Source of the DNA: Flammeovirgaceae bacterium
Lineage (GTDB): Bacteria > Bacteroidota > Bacteroidia > Cytophagales > Cyclobacteriaceae
Direction of reading: 5' to 3'
Assembly: GCA_027487845.1 (NCBI GenBank)
Contig: JAIYCV010000046.1
Location: 1-64,000 of the forward strand
Length of the DNA stretch: 64,000 bases
The translations under genes were made by a program, and so were the position numbers. The notes below the pieces were generated by a model. It saw only the letters and a program-made list of their open reading frames with translations, was not told the DNA's origin and did not search any database. Position 1 is the first letter of the stretch; every line of letters begins with the position of its first letter. This document shows, piece after piece, positions 1 to 8,735 of the stretch.

Positions 1-2
1 AA

Positions 3-65
3 GAATACCTTGAGCATCACCGTAAACCTGGCAACATTGATACTGACACTATTATTCTGGAGTAA
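3..65 (+). CDS. 3' end of an unidentified gene entering from the left edge
   Basis: The frame starting at base 3 is open from the window edge to a TAA at 63-65 and encodes about 20 residues of mixed, polar composition (ending N-I-D-T-D-T-I-I-L-E). This looks more protein-like than the overlapping frame at 10-198, which is hydrophobic and low in charge. The family cannot be named from so short a tail. It is followed by a hairpin at 87-107, which would fit a gene end. Confidence 0.35.
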   Translation, partial: EYLEHHRKPGNIDTDTIILE

Positions 66-86
66 GAATTTCATTCTTTTTACAAC

Positions 87-107
87 CTATCGACTTCCAG
101 TCGATAG
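87..107. other. perfect 9-bp hairpin
   Basis: CTATCGACT, TCC, AGTCGATAG forms a perfect 9-bp stem with a 3-nt loop. It lies between the presumed gene end at 65 and the convergent peptidase gene that ends at 207. No long T-run follows on either strand, so a rho-independent terminator is not certain; it may stabilise 3' ends or be an imperfect bidirectional terminator. Confidence 0.45.
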
Positions 108-206
108 TGGTTTAGTTCTGAAAGATAATCTTTTACAACTTACAATCAATGGTCTTTTGAAGGCGCAAGTTTATGCTGTTTTAATCACCCAGAAGTAAAG
201 GGGCTG

Positions 207-1730
207 CTACTTTAGTTGCATAATCGCAGCCATTGTTTCAATTCCTTCCCACAGGTATTCTAGTTTTACGTTTTCGTTTTCGGCATGTTGATTATTGTCG
301 TAATTTACAATGGGCACGGTAATAGGTTTTCCGTCAATCAATTGTTCAAATAAGAACAAGGGTAGACTGCCTCCGGCAGAAGGCACTTTCACTACCTCAT
401 AGGGTATAGTTGTTTCGATTGCTTTGGCGACTTTTTGCGCTAGCGGTAAGTCCATGGTAGTGCGCTGCGCGTTGTAGCCGCCTTTTCGCTTCGTTAACTT
501 AGCCAGTAACGGAAATTGCTTTCGCTCTGCATCCGTTGGTTCATGATCAATTACAGTATACCCTTGAAGCGCAACATGATCTACTACTTTTTGCACCTGC
601 CTATTTACTTCATTGCCAAGAACCAGACGAAGGTCTAATACAGCCGAGGCCTCCGTGGGTATAACATTACTGGCCATAGTTCCTACATTTCCACTTTGCA
701 TTCCATTGATATTTAACGTGGGTAGCGTGAGCAACTCAATAAATGACTTGCCGCCTCCGTCAGGCTTCGCCAGAAGAAGATCTTCTTTTAGAATTGTTTC
801 TACCTCGGGTATTTTTGCGATCGCTTGCTTTTCTAAGGCTGTAAGTGGAGTAACATCATCATAAAATGCTTTTATTAAAACGTTACCTTCTGCGTCTTTC
901 ATACTGCTTAAAAGTTGCGCGAGCCTCATACCTGGATTCGGTGCCCAATTGCCGTAGTTGCCACTGTGCAAAGGTCTTTTCGAGGCGTAGACTTTTAGGT
1001 CTACATTCACATCTCCACGTACGCCAAACACAATCTGCTTTTTTCCTGATATGTGTCTCGGGCCATCGCAAATCACCCATAAATCAGCATTTAATTTTTC
1101 TTTGTTTCTCTTGAATATCTCGTCTAGGTTGATTGAACCTGCCTCTTCTTCGCCTTCAAAAAAGAATTTCATATTTACAGTTGGCTTGCTTCCTGTTTTA
1201 AGTAACGCTTCATAGGCAGTTATGATCGCAAACACTCCCGCTTTATCGTCAGACGAAGCGCGCCCATACAAACGCCATTGAGGATTGATTTTTTCGACTG
1301 CGGTAGGGAAAGGTATTTTTTTGCCGCCTTGGTCAAGCCGGTCAGTAAACAACGCAGGCGTAAAAGGTGCTAGCCCTTCTGCCCATTGCTTCGGATTTAC
1401 TGGTTGCCCATCATAATGGGCATAGAACGCAATAGTAGTAGTTGCCCCAGGCACTTTTATTTCCCCAAACACAGAAGGCGCTGATTTGTATTTTCCTGAA
1501 TAAAGTAATTCGCTTTTTATCCCAAGTTTAGAAAGCATTTCGCTTATGCGATTAGCATTTCGCAACATATTTATCGAGTCGCCCAGCACATTGGGTATGG
1601 ATAGAAATTCAGCATATTCATTTAGCCAGCGATGTTGGTTGTCTTGATTTGAAACGAAGGTTTTAATTGGGGAATTCTGTGCAAATGCAACACCGCAAAT
1701 AAGAATAAACGCGAAAGATAATAGCTTCAT
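207..1730 (-). CDS. secreted M20/M25/M40 family metallopeptidase
   Basis: This is a zinc-dependent amidohydrolase or dipeptidase of the M20 clan acting outside the cytoplasm. The metal and catalytic motifs are visible in order: AHYDGQP, GRASSDDKAG, the acidic cluster FEGEEEAGS, a later aspartate in CDGPRH, and a C-terminal NNQHAENE that supplies the last histidine. The lid or dimerisation region starts around HSGNYGNW. The frame opens at 1775, but the start at 1730 is preferred because it directly gives a classic signal peptide (MKLLSFAFILICGVAFAQ). The product is about 507 residues, normal for the family. It is divergent from tex. The substrate is unknown; small peptides or dipeptides are likely. 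Confidence 0.9.
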   Translation of the reverse strand: MKLLSFAFILICGVAFAQNSPIKTFVSNQDNQHRWLNEYAEFLSIPNVLGDSINMLRNANRISEMLSKLGIKSELLYSGKYKSAPSVFGEIKVPGATTTIAFYAHYDGQPVNPKQWAEGLAPFTPALFTDRLDQGGKKIPFPTAVEKINPQWRLYGRASSDDKAGVFAIITAYEALLKTGSKPTVNMKFFFEGEEEAGSINLDEIFKRNKEKLNADLWVICDGPRHISGKKQIVFGVRGDVNVDLKVYASKRPLHSGNYGNWAPNPGMRLAQLLSSMKDAEGNVLIKAFYDDVTPLTALEKQAIAKIPEVETILKEDLLLAKPDGGGKSFIELLTLPTLNINGMQSGNVGTMASNVIPTEASAVLDLRLVLGNEVNRQVQKVVDHVALQGYTVIDHEPTDAERKQFPLLAKLTKRKGGYNAQRTTMDLPLAQKVAKAIETTIPYEVVKVPSAGGSLPLFLFEQLIDGKPITVPIVNYDNNQHAENENVKLEYLWEGIETMAAIMQLK

Positions 1731-1837
1731 AATAAGACTTGATTTGTTAACTGTTTGATTTGTAATGGAGTTCAAAGTACAGTTTTATTTTTGAATCGCT
1801 TCCGATTTTTGGTTGGAATATTAATTTCATCTTTCGC

Positions 1838-1867
1838 TTTGACTACCATATTCAAACGCTATTTTTG
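1838..1867 (+). promoter_or_regulatory. Bacteroidota-type promoter for tex
   Basis: TTTG at 1838-1841 and TATTTTTG at 1860-1867 match the -33 (TTTG) and -7 (TAnnTTTG) elements of the Bacteroidota primary sigma factor, with an 18-nt spacer. The -7 box ends 34 bp before the tex start codon at 1902. Confidence 0.6.
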
Positions 1868-1901
1868 CGCCTCATTATTTTTACACTGTCGTTTTTAGAT
1901 C

Positions 1902-4202
1902 ATGGAAAAAAATACGCTGCGAATTGCTTCCGAGTTAAACATCACCCCTCATCAAGTTGAAGTAGTAGTGAGCCTTCTGGGTGAAGGCGCTACAATACCT
2001 TTTATGGCGCGCTATCGGAAAGAAGTTACGGGCAGCTTAGACGAAGTACAGTTGGCAGCTATTCGTGACCGCAACGAACAGTTGATTGAATTAGACGCGA
2101 GGCGGGATGCTATTCTTAAATCAATCGAAAAGCAGGAAAAGCTTACACCTGAGTTAACAAAATTGCTCGAAGCGGCAACAACACTTGCCGAATTAGAAGA
2201 TATTTATTTACCCTATAAACCAAAAAGGAAAACACGGGCCAGCATAGCAAAAGAGAAGGGATTGGAGCCATTGGCTTTGCAGCTATTTGAGCAAGGCAAG
2301 TTAAATCTCGAAGAAGCAGCAAGCACTTTTGTAAATACCGAGCTGGGAGTTGCAAGCATCCAAGAAGCATTAGACGGAGCACGCGACATTATAGCGGAAT
2401 GGATAAGTGAGAATCAAGAAGCGCGCAAGAAAATCCGCGAAATTTTCTGGCAAGATGGCGTGATACAAACTACCTTGGTGAAGTCAAAGGCAGAGAGTGA
2501 TGAGGCGCAGAAGTTTAAAGACTACTTTGATTGGAAAGAACCTATTAAGAAAACCCCATCGCATCGATTGCTCGCTATGCGAAGAGCAGAGAAGGAAGGA
2601 TTTATTTTTCTTGATATTGCTCCTTCAGAGGAGTTAGCCATTCAAGAATTAGAGAAACAATTTGTAAAATCAAGCTCTGCTGCCTCAGAGCAAGTCACGC
2701 TGGCAGCGAAAGATGCCTATAAGAGATTGCTAAAGCCTACGCTAGAAACTGAGATAAGAGTGGAGTCGAAAATTCAGGCGGATGCGGAAGCCATAAAAGT
2801 ATTTGCGAGTAATCTTAAGAAATTATTGTTGGCCTCACCCCTTGGTCAAAAGAGAGTGCTTGCGCTTGATCCAGGTTTTAGAAGCGGCATTAAAACAGTA
2901 TGTCTGGGTTCGCAGGGTGAGCTGTTATTTGATACCGTGATCTACCCTTTAGAGCCGCAGCGAGAAACAGCAAAAGCCTCTACTATTGTGCTGGGGTTAT
3001 GCGATCGTTTCAACATCGAAGCCATTGCCATTGGCAATGGAACCGCTAGCCGCGAAACAGAAGCTTTTGTAAAAGCAATCGGCTTGCCTAAAGAGATTAT
3101 AGTGGTAATGGTAAATGAAAGCGGTGCTTCTGTTTACTCAGCATCGGAAGTAGCGCGTGAGGAATTTCCTAATCATGACGTGACGGTACGAGGCGCGGTT
3201 TCCATTGGAAGGAGACTCACGGATCCGTTGGCAGAGTTGGTAAAGATTGATGCCAAGTCAATAGGAGTGGGGCAATACCAGCACGATGTAGACCAACATA
3301 AACTAAAGGCTGGTTTGGATGATGTGGTAATGAGTTGTGTGAATTCGGTAGGTGTAGAAGTAAATACCGCAAGTAAGGAATTGCTTAGCTATGTGTCGGG
3401 TCTAGGCCCCAGTTTGGCAAAAAGTATTGTAGAGTATCGCAATCAGCATGGCGCATTTAAAGATAGAAAAGAGTTGAATAAAGTGCCGCGTTTAGGCGAT
3501 AAGGCATTCGAGCAATGCGCAGGTTTTTTGCGCATACGCGATTCTAAAAACCCGTTGGATGCAAGTGCCGTTCACCCCGAGCGTTACGAGCTGGTAGAGA
3601 AGTTTGCTAAAGATCTCGGTTGTACGATAACCGATTTGATGACCAGTGCGGAGTTGCGAAAAAAACTCGATCTGAAGAAATATGTAACCGATTCGGTTGG
3701 GTTACCAACACTTACAGATATATTATTAGAGTTAGAGAAACCGGGTCGCGACCCGCGCGAAAAATTTGAGGTGTTTAACTTTGAACAAGGTGTACACGAA
3801 ATCAAGGATTTAAAGGTGGGCATGGTGTTGCCCGGCATTGTTACGAACGTAACGAATTTTGGTGCTTTTGTAGATGTTGGCGTTCACCAAGATGGACTAG
3901 TACACATAAGTCACCTTTCGGATAAATTTGTGAAAGACCCTGCTCAAGTGGTGGCAGTGCAGCAGAAGGTGAAAGTAACCGTGGTGGAAGTGGATGTGCC
4001 CCGCAAGCGGATTGCACTCTCTATGAAGAGCGATCCTTTCGGCAATACACCCGCCCAGCACGAAGCACGCGACAAGCCAAGAACCAATCAGGCGTACAAT
4101 CAACGCCAAGAGCAGGGCAGGCCGCAGCAAAAGAGCACACCAGCAAAGGAAGAGAGCATGGAGGATAAGCTAGCACAGCTGAGAGATAAGTTTAAGAGGT
4201 AA
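1902..4202 (+). CDS. tex: Tex family RNA-binding transcription accessory protein
   Basis: The 766-residue product has the full Tex architecture. An N-terminal helical region carries the MARYRKE motif. A YqgF/RNase H-like fold begins near residue 322 (VLALDPGFRSG). A helix-hairpin-helix segment follows (SGLGPSLAKSIVEYR, with VPRLGDKAFEQCAGFLR). The C-terminal S1 RNA-binding domain lies around residues 645-715 (GIVTNVTNFGAFVDVG, DGLVHISHLS). The tail is basic, Q-rich and probably disordered. Tex proteins bind nucleic acid and associate with transcription; the exact role is not settled. Length and domain order are typical. It has its own promoter and stands alone. Confidence 0.96.
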   Translation: MEKNTLRIASELNITPHQVEVVVSLLGEGATIPFMARYRKEVTGSLDEVQLAAIRDRNEQLIELDARRDAILKSIEKQEKLTPELTKLLEAATTLAELEDIYLPYKPKRKTRASIAKEKGLEPLALQLFEQGKLNLEEAASTFVNTELGVASIQEALDGARDIIAEWISENQEARKKIREIFWQDGVIQTTLVKSKAESDEAQKFKDYFDWKEPIKKTPSHRLLAMRRAEKEGFIFLDIAPSEELAIQELEKQFVKSSSAASEQVTLAAKDAYKRLLKPTLETEIRVESKIQADAEAIKVFASNLKKLLLASPLGQKRVLALDPGFRSGIKTVCLGSQGELLFDTVIYPLEPQRETAKASTIVLGLCDRFNIEAIAIGNGTASRETEAFVKAIGLPKEIIVVMVNESGASVYSASEVAREEFPNHDVTVRGAVSIGRRLTDPLAELVKIDAKSIGVGQYQHDVDQHKLKAGLDDVVMSCVNSVGVEVNTASKELLSYVSGLGPSLAKSIVEYRNQHGAFKDRKELNKVPRLGDKAFEQCAGFLRIRDSKNPLDASAVHPERYELVEKFAKDLGCTITDLMTSAELRKKLDLKKYVTDSVGLPTLTDILLELEKPGRDPREKFEVFNFEQGVHEIKDLKVGMVLPGIVTNVTNFGAFVDVGVHQDGLVHISHLSDKFVKDPAQVVAVQQKVKVTVVEVDVPRKRIALSMKSDPFGNTPAQHEARDKPRTNQAYNQRQEQGRPQQKSTPAKEESMEDKLAQLRDKFKR

Positions 4203-4276
4203 CTGCTTCTTAAAAATCCTTTGAGCGCACGGTAAGCAATTTTGAGGTCGCAACCGATATTTCTTGAGGTTTTTGC

Positions 4277-4340
4277 CCGCACACTAGTGCGGCAGCCATT
4301 TCCTTTTGGATTATTGGCCCCTGCACTAGTGCAACAGGGG
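4277..4340. repeat. two hairpins sharing a CACTAGTGC core
   Basis: The first hairpin is CCGCAC/GTGCGG (4277-4282, 4287-4292) with loop ACTA. The second is CCCCTG/CAGGGG (4318-4323, 4335-4340) enclosing CACTAGTGCAA. Both contain CACTAGTGC, spaced about 42 bp apart, inside the 235-bp gap between tex and the MutS-like gene. They could be a terminator pair without a strong T-run, a REP-like element, or a palindromic operator. Confidence 0.5.
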
Positions 4341-4437
4341 TTCCCTCAGGTAATTAATTGAAACCTGCGACAATTTGAGAAACCTCTCCATCTTGATACT
4401 GTAAATCGCGTAACTTGCCCCATTAAAGTAATCGAAA

Positions 4438-6249
4438 ATGAGTGTTGGGTCGGCAAATGGGCAATCTTTTCAAGTAAAAGTAGATCACCAGTTTTATGCG
4501 AATCGCAAGGACCTATTTCAACAGCAAGTAAATCAACTCGGTAGTATTATAAATCGATATTCGCTCCTGCGGATTGCCGTGGCATTGGGTTTTGTTGTAT
4601 CGGTTTACATGGCCTTCATTCATTCAACCTATTCCCTAATTCTGCCGGTGTGGATCGTTCTTTTCTTTTGGCTTGTGAAACTGCAATCCCGCAAGGAAAG
4701 TGAACGAAATATCTTGCTCCACCTAGTTAATCTTAACCAATGGGAGGCCGAGGCTTTAAATTTTAGATTCTCTCATTTTCCTGCGGGCGAGATTTTTATA
4801 AGCCCAACTCATCCGTTTACACACGATCTCGATATTTTCGGGCTTGGATCATTATTTCAATATATCAATCGCTGTGCAACGCGGCTGGGTGAAATTAGCT
4901 TGGCAAAAGGTCTATCGCACCCTTCCTTCAGCAAAGTAGAGATTCAGCAGCGACAGGCCGCAATAAGAGAATTGTCAGGCCTAGTAGAGTTTCGACAACA
5001 GTGTTGGGCCATTGGCCGACAAATCAACGATTCGAAGGTTAGCTTAGATTCGCTATTTGGTTGGTTGAGAGAACAAAACTTATTCTACGGTAACCCACTG
5101 ATAAATATTATAAAATGGGTGTTACCTACTCTTACTTGTCTTTGCATTCCAGCGATGTATTTTGACAGTATTTTTCAAACAGTTTTTGTATTGATGATGA
5201 TTCTGCAAATGACTATTGCAGGTAGTAACAATAAAAAGATTTCATTGTCGCAAACAAGCCTGTCATCGTACAAGACTATTTTGGAGAATTACGCTTCGAT
5301 ATTGCGATGGATGAAGGAACAGCAATTTGCCGCTGCCTGGCTAAAGAACCATCATGCGAACGCCACCGCAGCGCATGAACACGTGAAGAAATTTTCGCGC
5401 TTGGTGAATGCTGTGGAAGGGCGCATGAATTTCTTTGCGCGAGTGTTTGGCAATGGCTTGTTTCTAACGGACTTTCATAATGTAAGTAATTTGGAGAAGT
5501 GGCGTGAGCAACATGCTGATGAACTTCCTGGCTGGCTTCAATCATTGGCGGAGTGGGATGCACTTTTGTCATTTGCCACGCTGCACTTTAATCAACCACA
5601 CTATGTGTTTGCGGAGATCGATGATAGATTATCCATACAAGCTGAAGAGTTGGGTCATCCGCTGATACCTTCGGCACATCGTGTAACCAATCCGTTTCAA
5701 TTAGGAAGTCCAGCAGGCGTAATGTTAGTTACTGGAGCCAACATGGCCGGCAAGAGTACATTTCTGCGCGCGGTGGGTGTAAACTATATTTTGGCCGTCA
5801 ATGGTTCGCCCGTTTGTGCGCGGGCTTGGCGTGGGCCGTTGCTGGAACTTCGCACGGGTATGCGAACGTCCGATTCGCTTCAGGAAAATCAATCCTATTT
5901 TTTTGCTGAGTTGAATCGGCTTCAGTCTATTATTCAAGAATTGCGATTGGGTAAACCGATGCTCATTCTCTTAGATGAAATCTTGAAGGGAACAAACTCC
6001 ACGGATAAACAAACCGGATCGCGCGAGTTGATAAAACAATTGATGGTGCAACCTGCATTGGTAATGATTGCCACCCACGATATCGCATTGGGTGACATGG
6101 AACAACACTATCCCGATAAGGTTTTTAATGCATGTTTCGAAGGCAACATTCAAAACGATCAACTTACATTTAATTACAAACTCAACCAAGGTGTTGCCAC
6201 TAAAGCCAATGCAACATTCTTAATGAGAAAAATGGGGATTATTCCTTGA
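4438..6249 (+). CDS. MutS-family ATPase with N-terminal membrane segments
   Basis: The C-terminal half is a MutS-type ATPase domain: Walker A GANMAGKST near residue 433, a signature segment (SLQENQSYFFAELNR), Walker B LILLDEILKGTN near residue 513, and the downstream ATHD switch histidine. The N-terminus differs from MutS1: two hydrophobic stretches at about residues 45-80 and another pair near 225-260 suggest membrane anchoring, and no N-terminal mismatch-recognition domain with its F-x-E motif is visible. Proteins of this build are common in Bacteroidota and usually labelled 'DNA mismatch repair protein MutS', but a mismatch-repair role is not established. At 603 residues it is shorter than MutS1. 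It is convergent with the CoA-transferase gene. Confidence 0.85.
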   Translation: MSVGSANGQSFQVKVDHQFYANRKDLFQQQVNQLGSIINRYSLLRIAVALGFVVSVYMAFIHSTYSLILPVWIVLFFWLVKLQSRKESERNILLHLVNLNQWEAEALNFRFSHFPAGEIFISPTHPFTHDLDIFGLGSLFQYINRCATRLGEISLAKGLSHPSFSKVEIQQRQAAIRELSGLVEFRQQCWAIGRQINDSKVSLDSLFGWLREQNLFYGNPLINIIKWVLPTLTCLCIPAMYFDSIFQTVFVLMMILQMTIAGSNNKKISLSQTSLSSYKTILENYASILRWMKEQQFAAAWLKNHHANATAAHEHVKKFSRLVNAVEGRMNFFARVFGNGLFLTDFHNVSNLEKWREQHADELPGWLQSLAEWDALLSFATLHFNQPHYVFAEIDDRLSIQAEELGHPLIPSAHRVTNPFQLGSPAGVMLVTGANMAGKSTFLRAVGVNYILAVNGSPVCARAWRGPLLELRTGMRTSDSLQENQSYFFAELNRLQSIIQELRLGKPMLILLDEILKGTNSTDKQTGSRELIKQLMVQPALVMIATHDIALGDMEQHYPDKVFNACFEGNIQNDQLTFNYKLNQGVATKANATFLMRKMGIIP

Positions 6250-6259
6250 ATCTTTTGCG

Positions 6260-6284
6260 CTTGTCGAAAACTGACTTCGATAAG
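6260..6284. terminator. hairpin between convergent genes
   Basis: CTTGTCGAA and TTCGATAAG form a 9-bp stem with one G-T pair and a 7-nt loop. It lies between the stop codons of two converging genes (6249 and 6297). The lack of a clear T-run makes termination activity tentative. Confidence 0.35.
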
Positions 6285-6296
6285 CCTAGTCTTCCA

Positions 6297-7589
6297 TTAC
6301 CTTGCAGGATGGCTCCTACTTCCAAACCTCTTAATAATTTCCTTCTCTAAATTTTCGCAATGGTCGGGGTGAGCAACTTTTAAAATCTCATAAGCACGCT
6401 GTCGCAAGTTTTTTCCGTACAGATATGCTATTCCATACTCGGTAACCAGATAATGCATGTGCGCGCGGGTGGTTACAATGCCTGCGCCAGACTTTATTTC
6501 GGTAACAATTTTTGAGACTCCTTTTTTGGTTGCAGAGGGTAGCGCAATAATTGGTTTCCCCCCGTCCGACAGGGCTGCACCGCGAATGAAATCCATTTGG
6601 CCACCTACGCCCGAGTATTGATACGTTCCAATAGAATCGGCACAGACCTGGCCAGTAATATCCACTTCAATGGCACTGTTAATGGCTACTACTTTTGGGT
6701 TGGCTCTAATCACCCGCGTGTCGTTCACATAACTTGCTTCCAGAAAAGCAAACTGTGGATTGTCATCCAGAAATTCATACAGCGCCTTTGATCCAATAGT
6801 AAAACCAGATACCACTTTGCCAGGATGTTTCTTTTTATAAGAATTTGTAATTATTCCTTTCCTTATCAATTCCATTACGCCATCCGAAAACATCTCCGTG
6901 TGCACGCCTAAATCTTTGCAATGGCCCATTGCTTTCAAAGCTGCATCGGGTATCGAGCCAATGCCCATTTGCAATGTAGAACGATCGTCTACCAGCGATG
7001 CTACATGCCGACCGATGGTAAGATCTTCCTGAGAAAGATTATTCGAGTAGGATACTTCTGGCAACGGGTCATTGCATTCCACCAACGCATGGAACTTACT
7101 TACGTGAATAAATCCATCGCCATGAGTTCGCGGCATATTTGGGTTTACCTGTGCTACCAAAATTTTCGCGCAATGGGCGGCCGATCGCACCACATCCACG
7201 GAAGTGCCGAGCGAGCAAAAGCCATGTTTGTCGGGTGCCGATACATGAAGTAAGGCCACATCGATTGGTAAAATATTTTTTTCAAAAAGACGCGAGATCT
7301 CACTTAAAAAAATCGGAATATAATCGCCTCGACCATCGTGGATCGCCTCTCGAATGGAAGCAGAGACGAATAGTGAGTTAAAGTAAAAGCTATCGCGATA
7401 AATAGGCTTGGCGATTTCAAGTTCAGTAAGCAAGCTAATGGCTACCAATTCAACCTCTTTAAGTTCTGAGGCGCGGTCGGCCAGTGCGTTCAATAACTTT
7501 ATGGGCGTGGCAGCACTTCCATGGACAAATACGCGGTCGCCTGAATGGATTAATTTTACTGCGTCTTGGGCTGACATAAACTGCGGCAT
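6297..7589 (-). CDS. acetyl-CoA hydrolase/transferase family protein (4-hydroxybutyrate CoA-transferase-like)
   Basis: This 430-residue cytoplasmic enzyme belongs to the family of class I CoA-transferases that includes acetyl-CoA hydrolase/transferase, succinyl-CoA:acetate CoA-transferase and 4-hydroxybutyrate CoA-transferase. The N-terminus shows SGDRVFVHGSAATP. The likely catalytic glutamate is E232 in GVHTEMFSDG, which forms the glutamyl-CoA thioester in this family. GVGGQMDFIRGA supplies the glycine-rich oxyanion loop. The C-terminal LVTEYGIAYLYGKNLRQRA motif is also typical. The substrate is probably a short acyl-CoA, but which acid accepts CoA cannot be read from the sequence. It appears to be a single-gene unit. 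Confidence 0.93.
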   Translation of the reverse strand: MPQFMSAQDAVKLIHSGDRVFVHGSAATPIKLLNALADRASELKEVELVAISLLTELEIAKPIYRDSFYFNSLFVSASIREAIHDGRGDYIPIFLSEISRLFEKNILPIDVALLHVSAPDKHGFCSLGTSVDVVRSAAHCAKILVAQVNPNMPRTHGDGFIHVSKFHALVECNDPLPEVSYSNNLSQEDLTIGRHVASLVDDRSTLQMGIGSIPDAALKAMGHCKDLGVHTEMFSDGVMELIRKGIITNSYKKKHPGKVVSGFTIGSKALYEFLDDNPQFAFLEASYVNDTRVIRANPKVVAINSAIEVDITGQVCADSIGTYQYSGVGGQMDFIRGAALSDGGKPIIALPSATKKGVSKIVTEIKSGAGIVTTRAHMHYLVTEYGIAYLYGKNLRQRAYEILKVAHPDHCENLEKEIIKRFGSRSHPAR

Positions 7590-7688
7590 CGGAAAAAAAG
7601 TTTAGGTATGAAAGGTAACGTCATCGATCGGCTTTAAAACTGATAAAACTCATTTGGTTCATTGATTTCAATGCGCTCAAAATACCAA

Positions 7689-7719
7689 TTGTCTGTAAGG
7701 CAATTATTTAGTACTTTCG
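7689..7719 (+). promoter_or_regulatory. candidate promoter of the lipocalin-like gene
   Basis: TTG at 7689-7691 and TACTTTCG at 7712-7719, with a 20-nt spacer, approximate the Bacteroidota -33/-7 pair. The position argues that translation starts downstream, at the TTG at 7737, rather than at ATG 7671. Confidence 0.4.
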
Positions 7720-7736
7720 TTCAAACAGAAATACTT

Positions 7737-8720
7737 TTGAAAAGCCATTTATATTTCTTTTTTATTTTTTTCGCGTTGGTAGCGCAAGCTCAAATTGGGG
7801 CAAAAATAAAGCAAACTCAAAACAGTATTGTTGGCAGATGGCAAAATTCGCAACTTGGTTTTCAAATGACGCTGATGCTGAACAATGATAATTCCGGAGA
7901 GTTCGATGGCGAGTCGATTACTTATTCCGCTATTGGAAACAAACTATCCATCAAATCAGCTTCTGAGACTACTGTTTATAATTATGTCCTTCAGAATAAT
8001 ACGTTAACTCTTTCAGGTGGCGATTTAGATAAGCCACTTAACTTTACAAAAGCAGGTGGCAATGATCAACCTGCAATTGTTAAAAAAGAAATCGAAGAAC
8101 CAATCGCTAAGTCCAATAACATAATTGGCCTTTGGTCTGGTAATGGTGAATCCATAGAATTTACCAAAGAAGGCAAGTGTAATTACTTAGGTCAAACCTA
8201 CCAATATGAATTGGCGAGTGGGCATGTTACACTCATCACCAGCCAAGGGAATATTATGATGGCTTATGCAATATCCAATAGTCAATTGACTTTAACGATC
8301 AACGGAAAAAAGTTGATTTATTCAAAAGGTGGAGCTATCGAGAATCAAATGGGAAACAGTAACGGATCAGGTGCTGAGGAATTAGTTGGCAAATGGTGTT
8401 ATGTTAATGTTTATAGCAATTCAACCGGAGGAAGTTCTTCTGAAAACTGCATAACCTTAAATGCAGATGGCACCTATGAATACTACGGAGAGAGCAGCCG
8501 CAGCGTGAATACTTCAACCTTTTATGGCGGCACTTCTTCTCAATCCGCAGACCGTGGCACGTGGTCTGTTCAAGGCAATACTATTTTTTATAATTCACAA
8601 ACACGAGGAAAAGGTTCATATCAATTTCAAAAACAAAATCACCCTAAAAATGGCGATCCGATGATTGTAATTGATGGGCAAACCTATGTTACCTTTTATA
8701 ATAAAACACCCTGGCGATAA
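7737..8720 (+). CDS. secreted protein with three lipocalin-like repeats
   Basis: The frame is open from 7671 (ATG), but a TTG start at 7737 gives a clean signal peptide (KSHLYFFFIFFALVAQAQ) and lies downstream of a plausible promoter, so it is preferred. The mature part contains three tandem beta-rich modules, each opening with a G-x-W motif (VGRWQN, IGLWSG, VGKWCY) and ending in alternating hydrophobic strands (LTLSGGDLDKPLNFTK, LTLTINGKKLIYSK, then a longer third copy). This matches lipocalin-like domains found in Bacteroidota exported proteins. The third module is serine- and glycine-rich. No enzyme motif is present. Ligand and role are unknown. The Tat-type aminotransferase gene follows 15 bp later, so the two may be cotranscribed. 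Confidence 0.7.
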   Translation: MKSHLYFFFIFFALVAQAQIGAKIKQTQNSIVGRWQNSQLGFQMTLMLNNDNSGEFDGESITYSAIGNKLSIKSASETTVYNYVLQNNTLTLSGGDLDKPLNFTKAGGNDQPAIVKKEIEEPIAKSNNIIGLWSGNGESIEFTKEGKCNYLGQTYQYELASGHVTLITSQGNIMMAYAISNSQLTLTINGKKLIYSKGGAIENQMGNSNGSGAEELVGKWCYVNVYSNSTGGSSSENCITLNADGTYEYYGESSRSVNTSTFYGGTSSQSADRGTWSVQGNTIFYNSQTRGKGSYQFQKQNHPKNGDPMIVIDGQTYVTFYNKTPWR

Positions 8721-8735
8721 CTTAAAATTCTAAAA

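Noticed and set aside
10..198. Open frame of 62 codons at the left edge
   Set aside because: It is hydrophobic, has no clear start signal, overlaps a more protein-like partial frame and covers a perfect hairpin.
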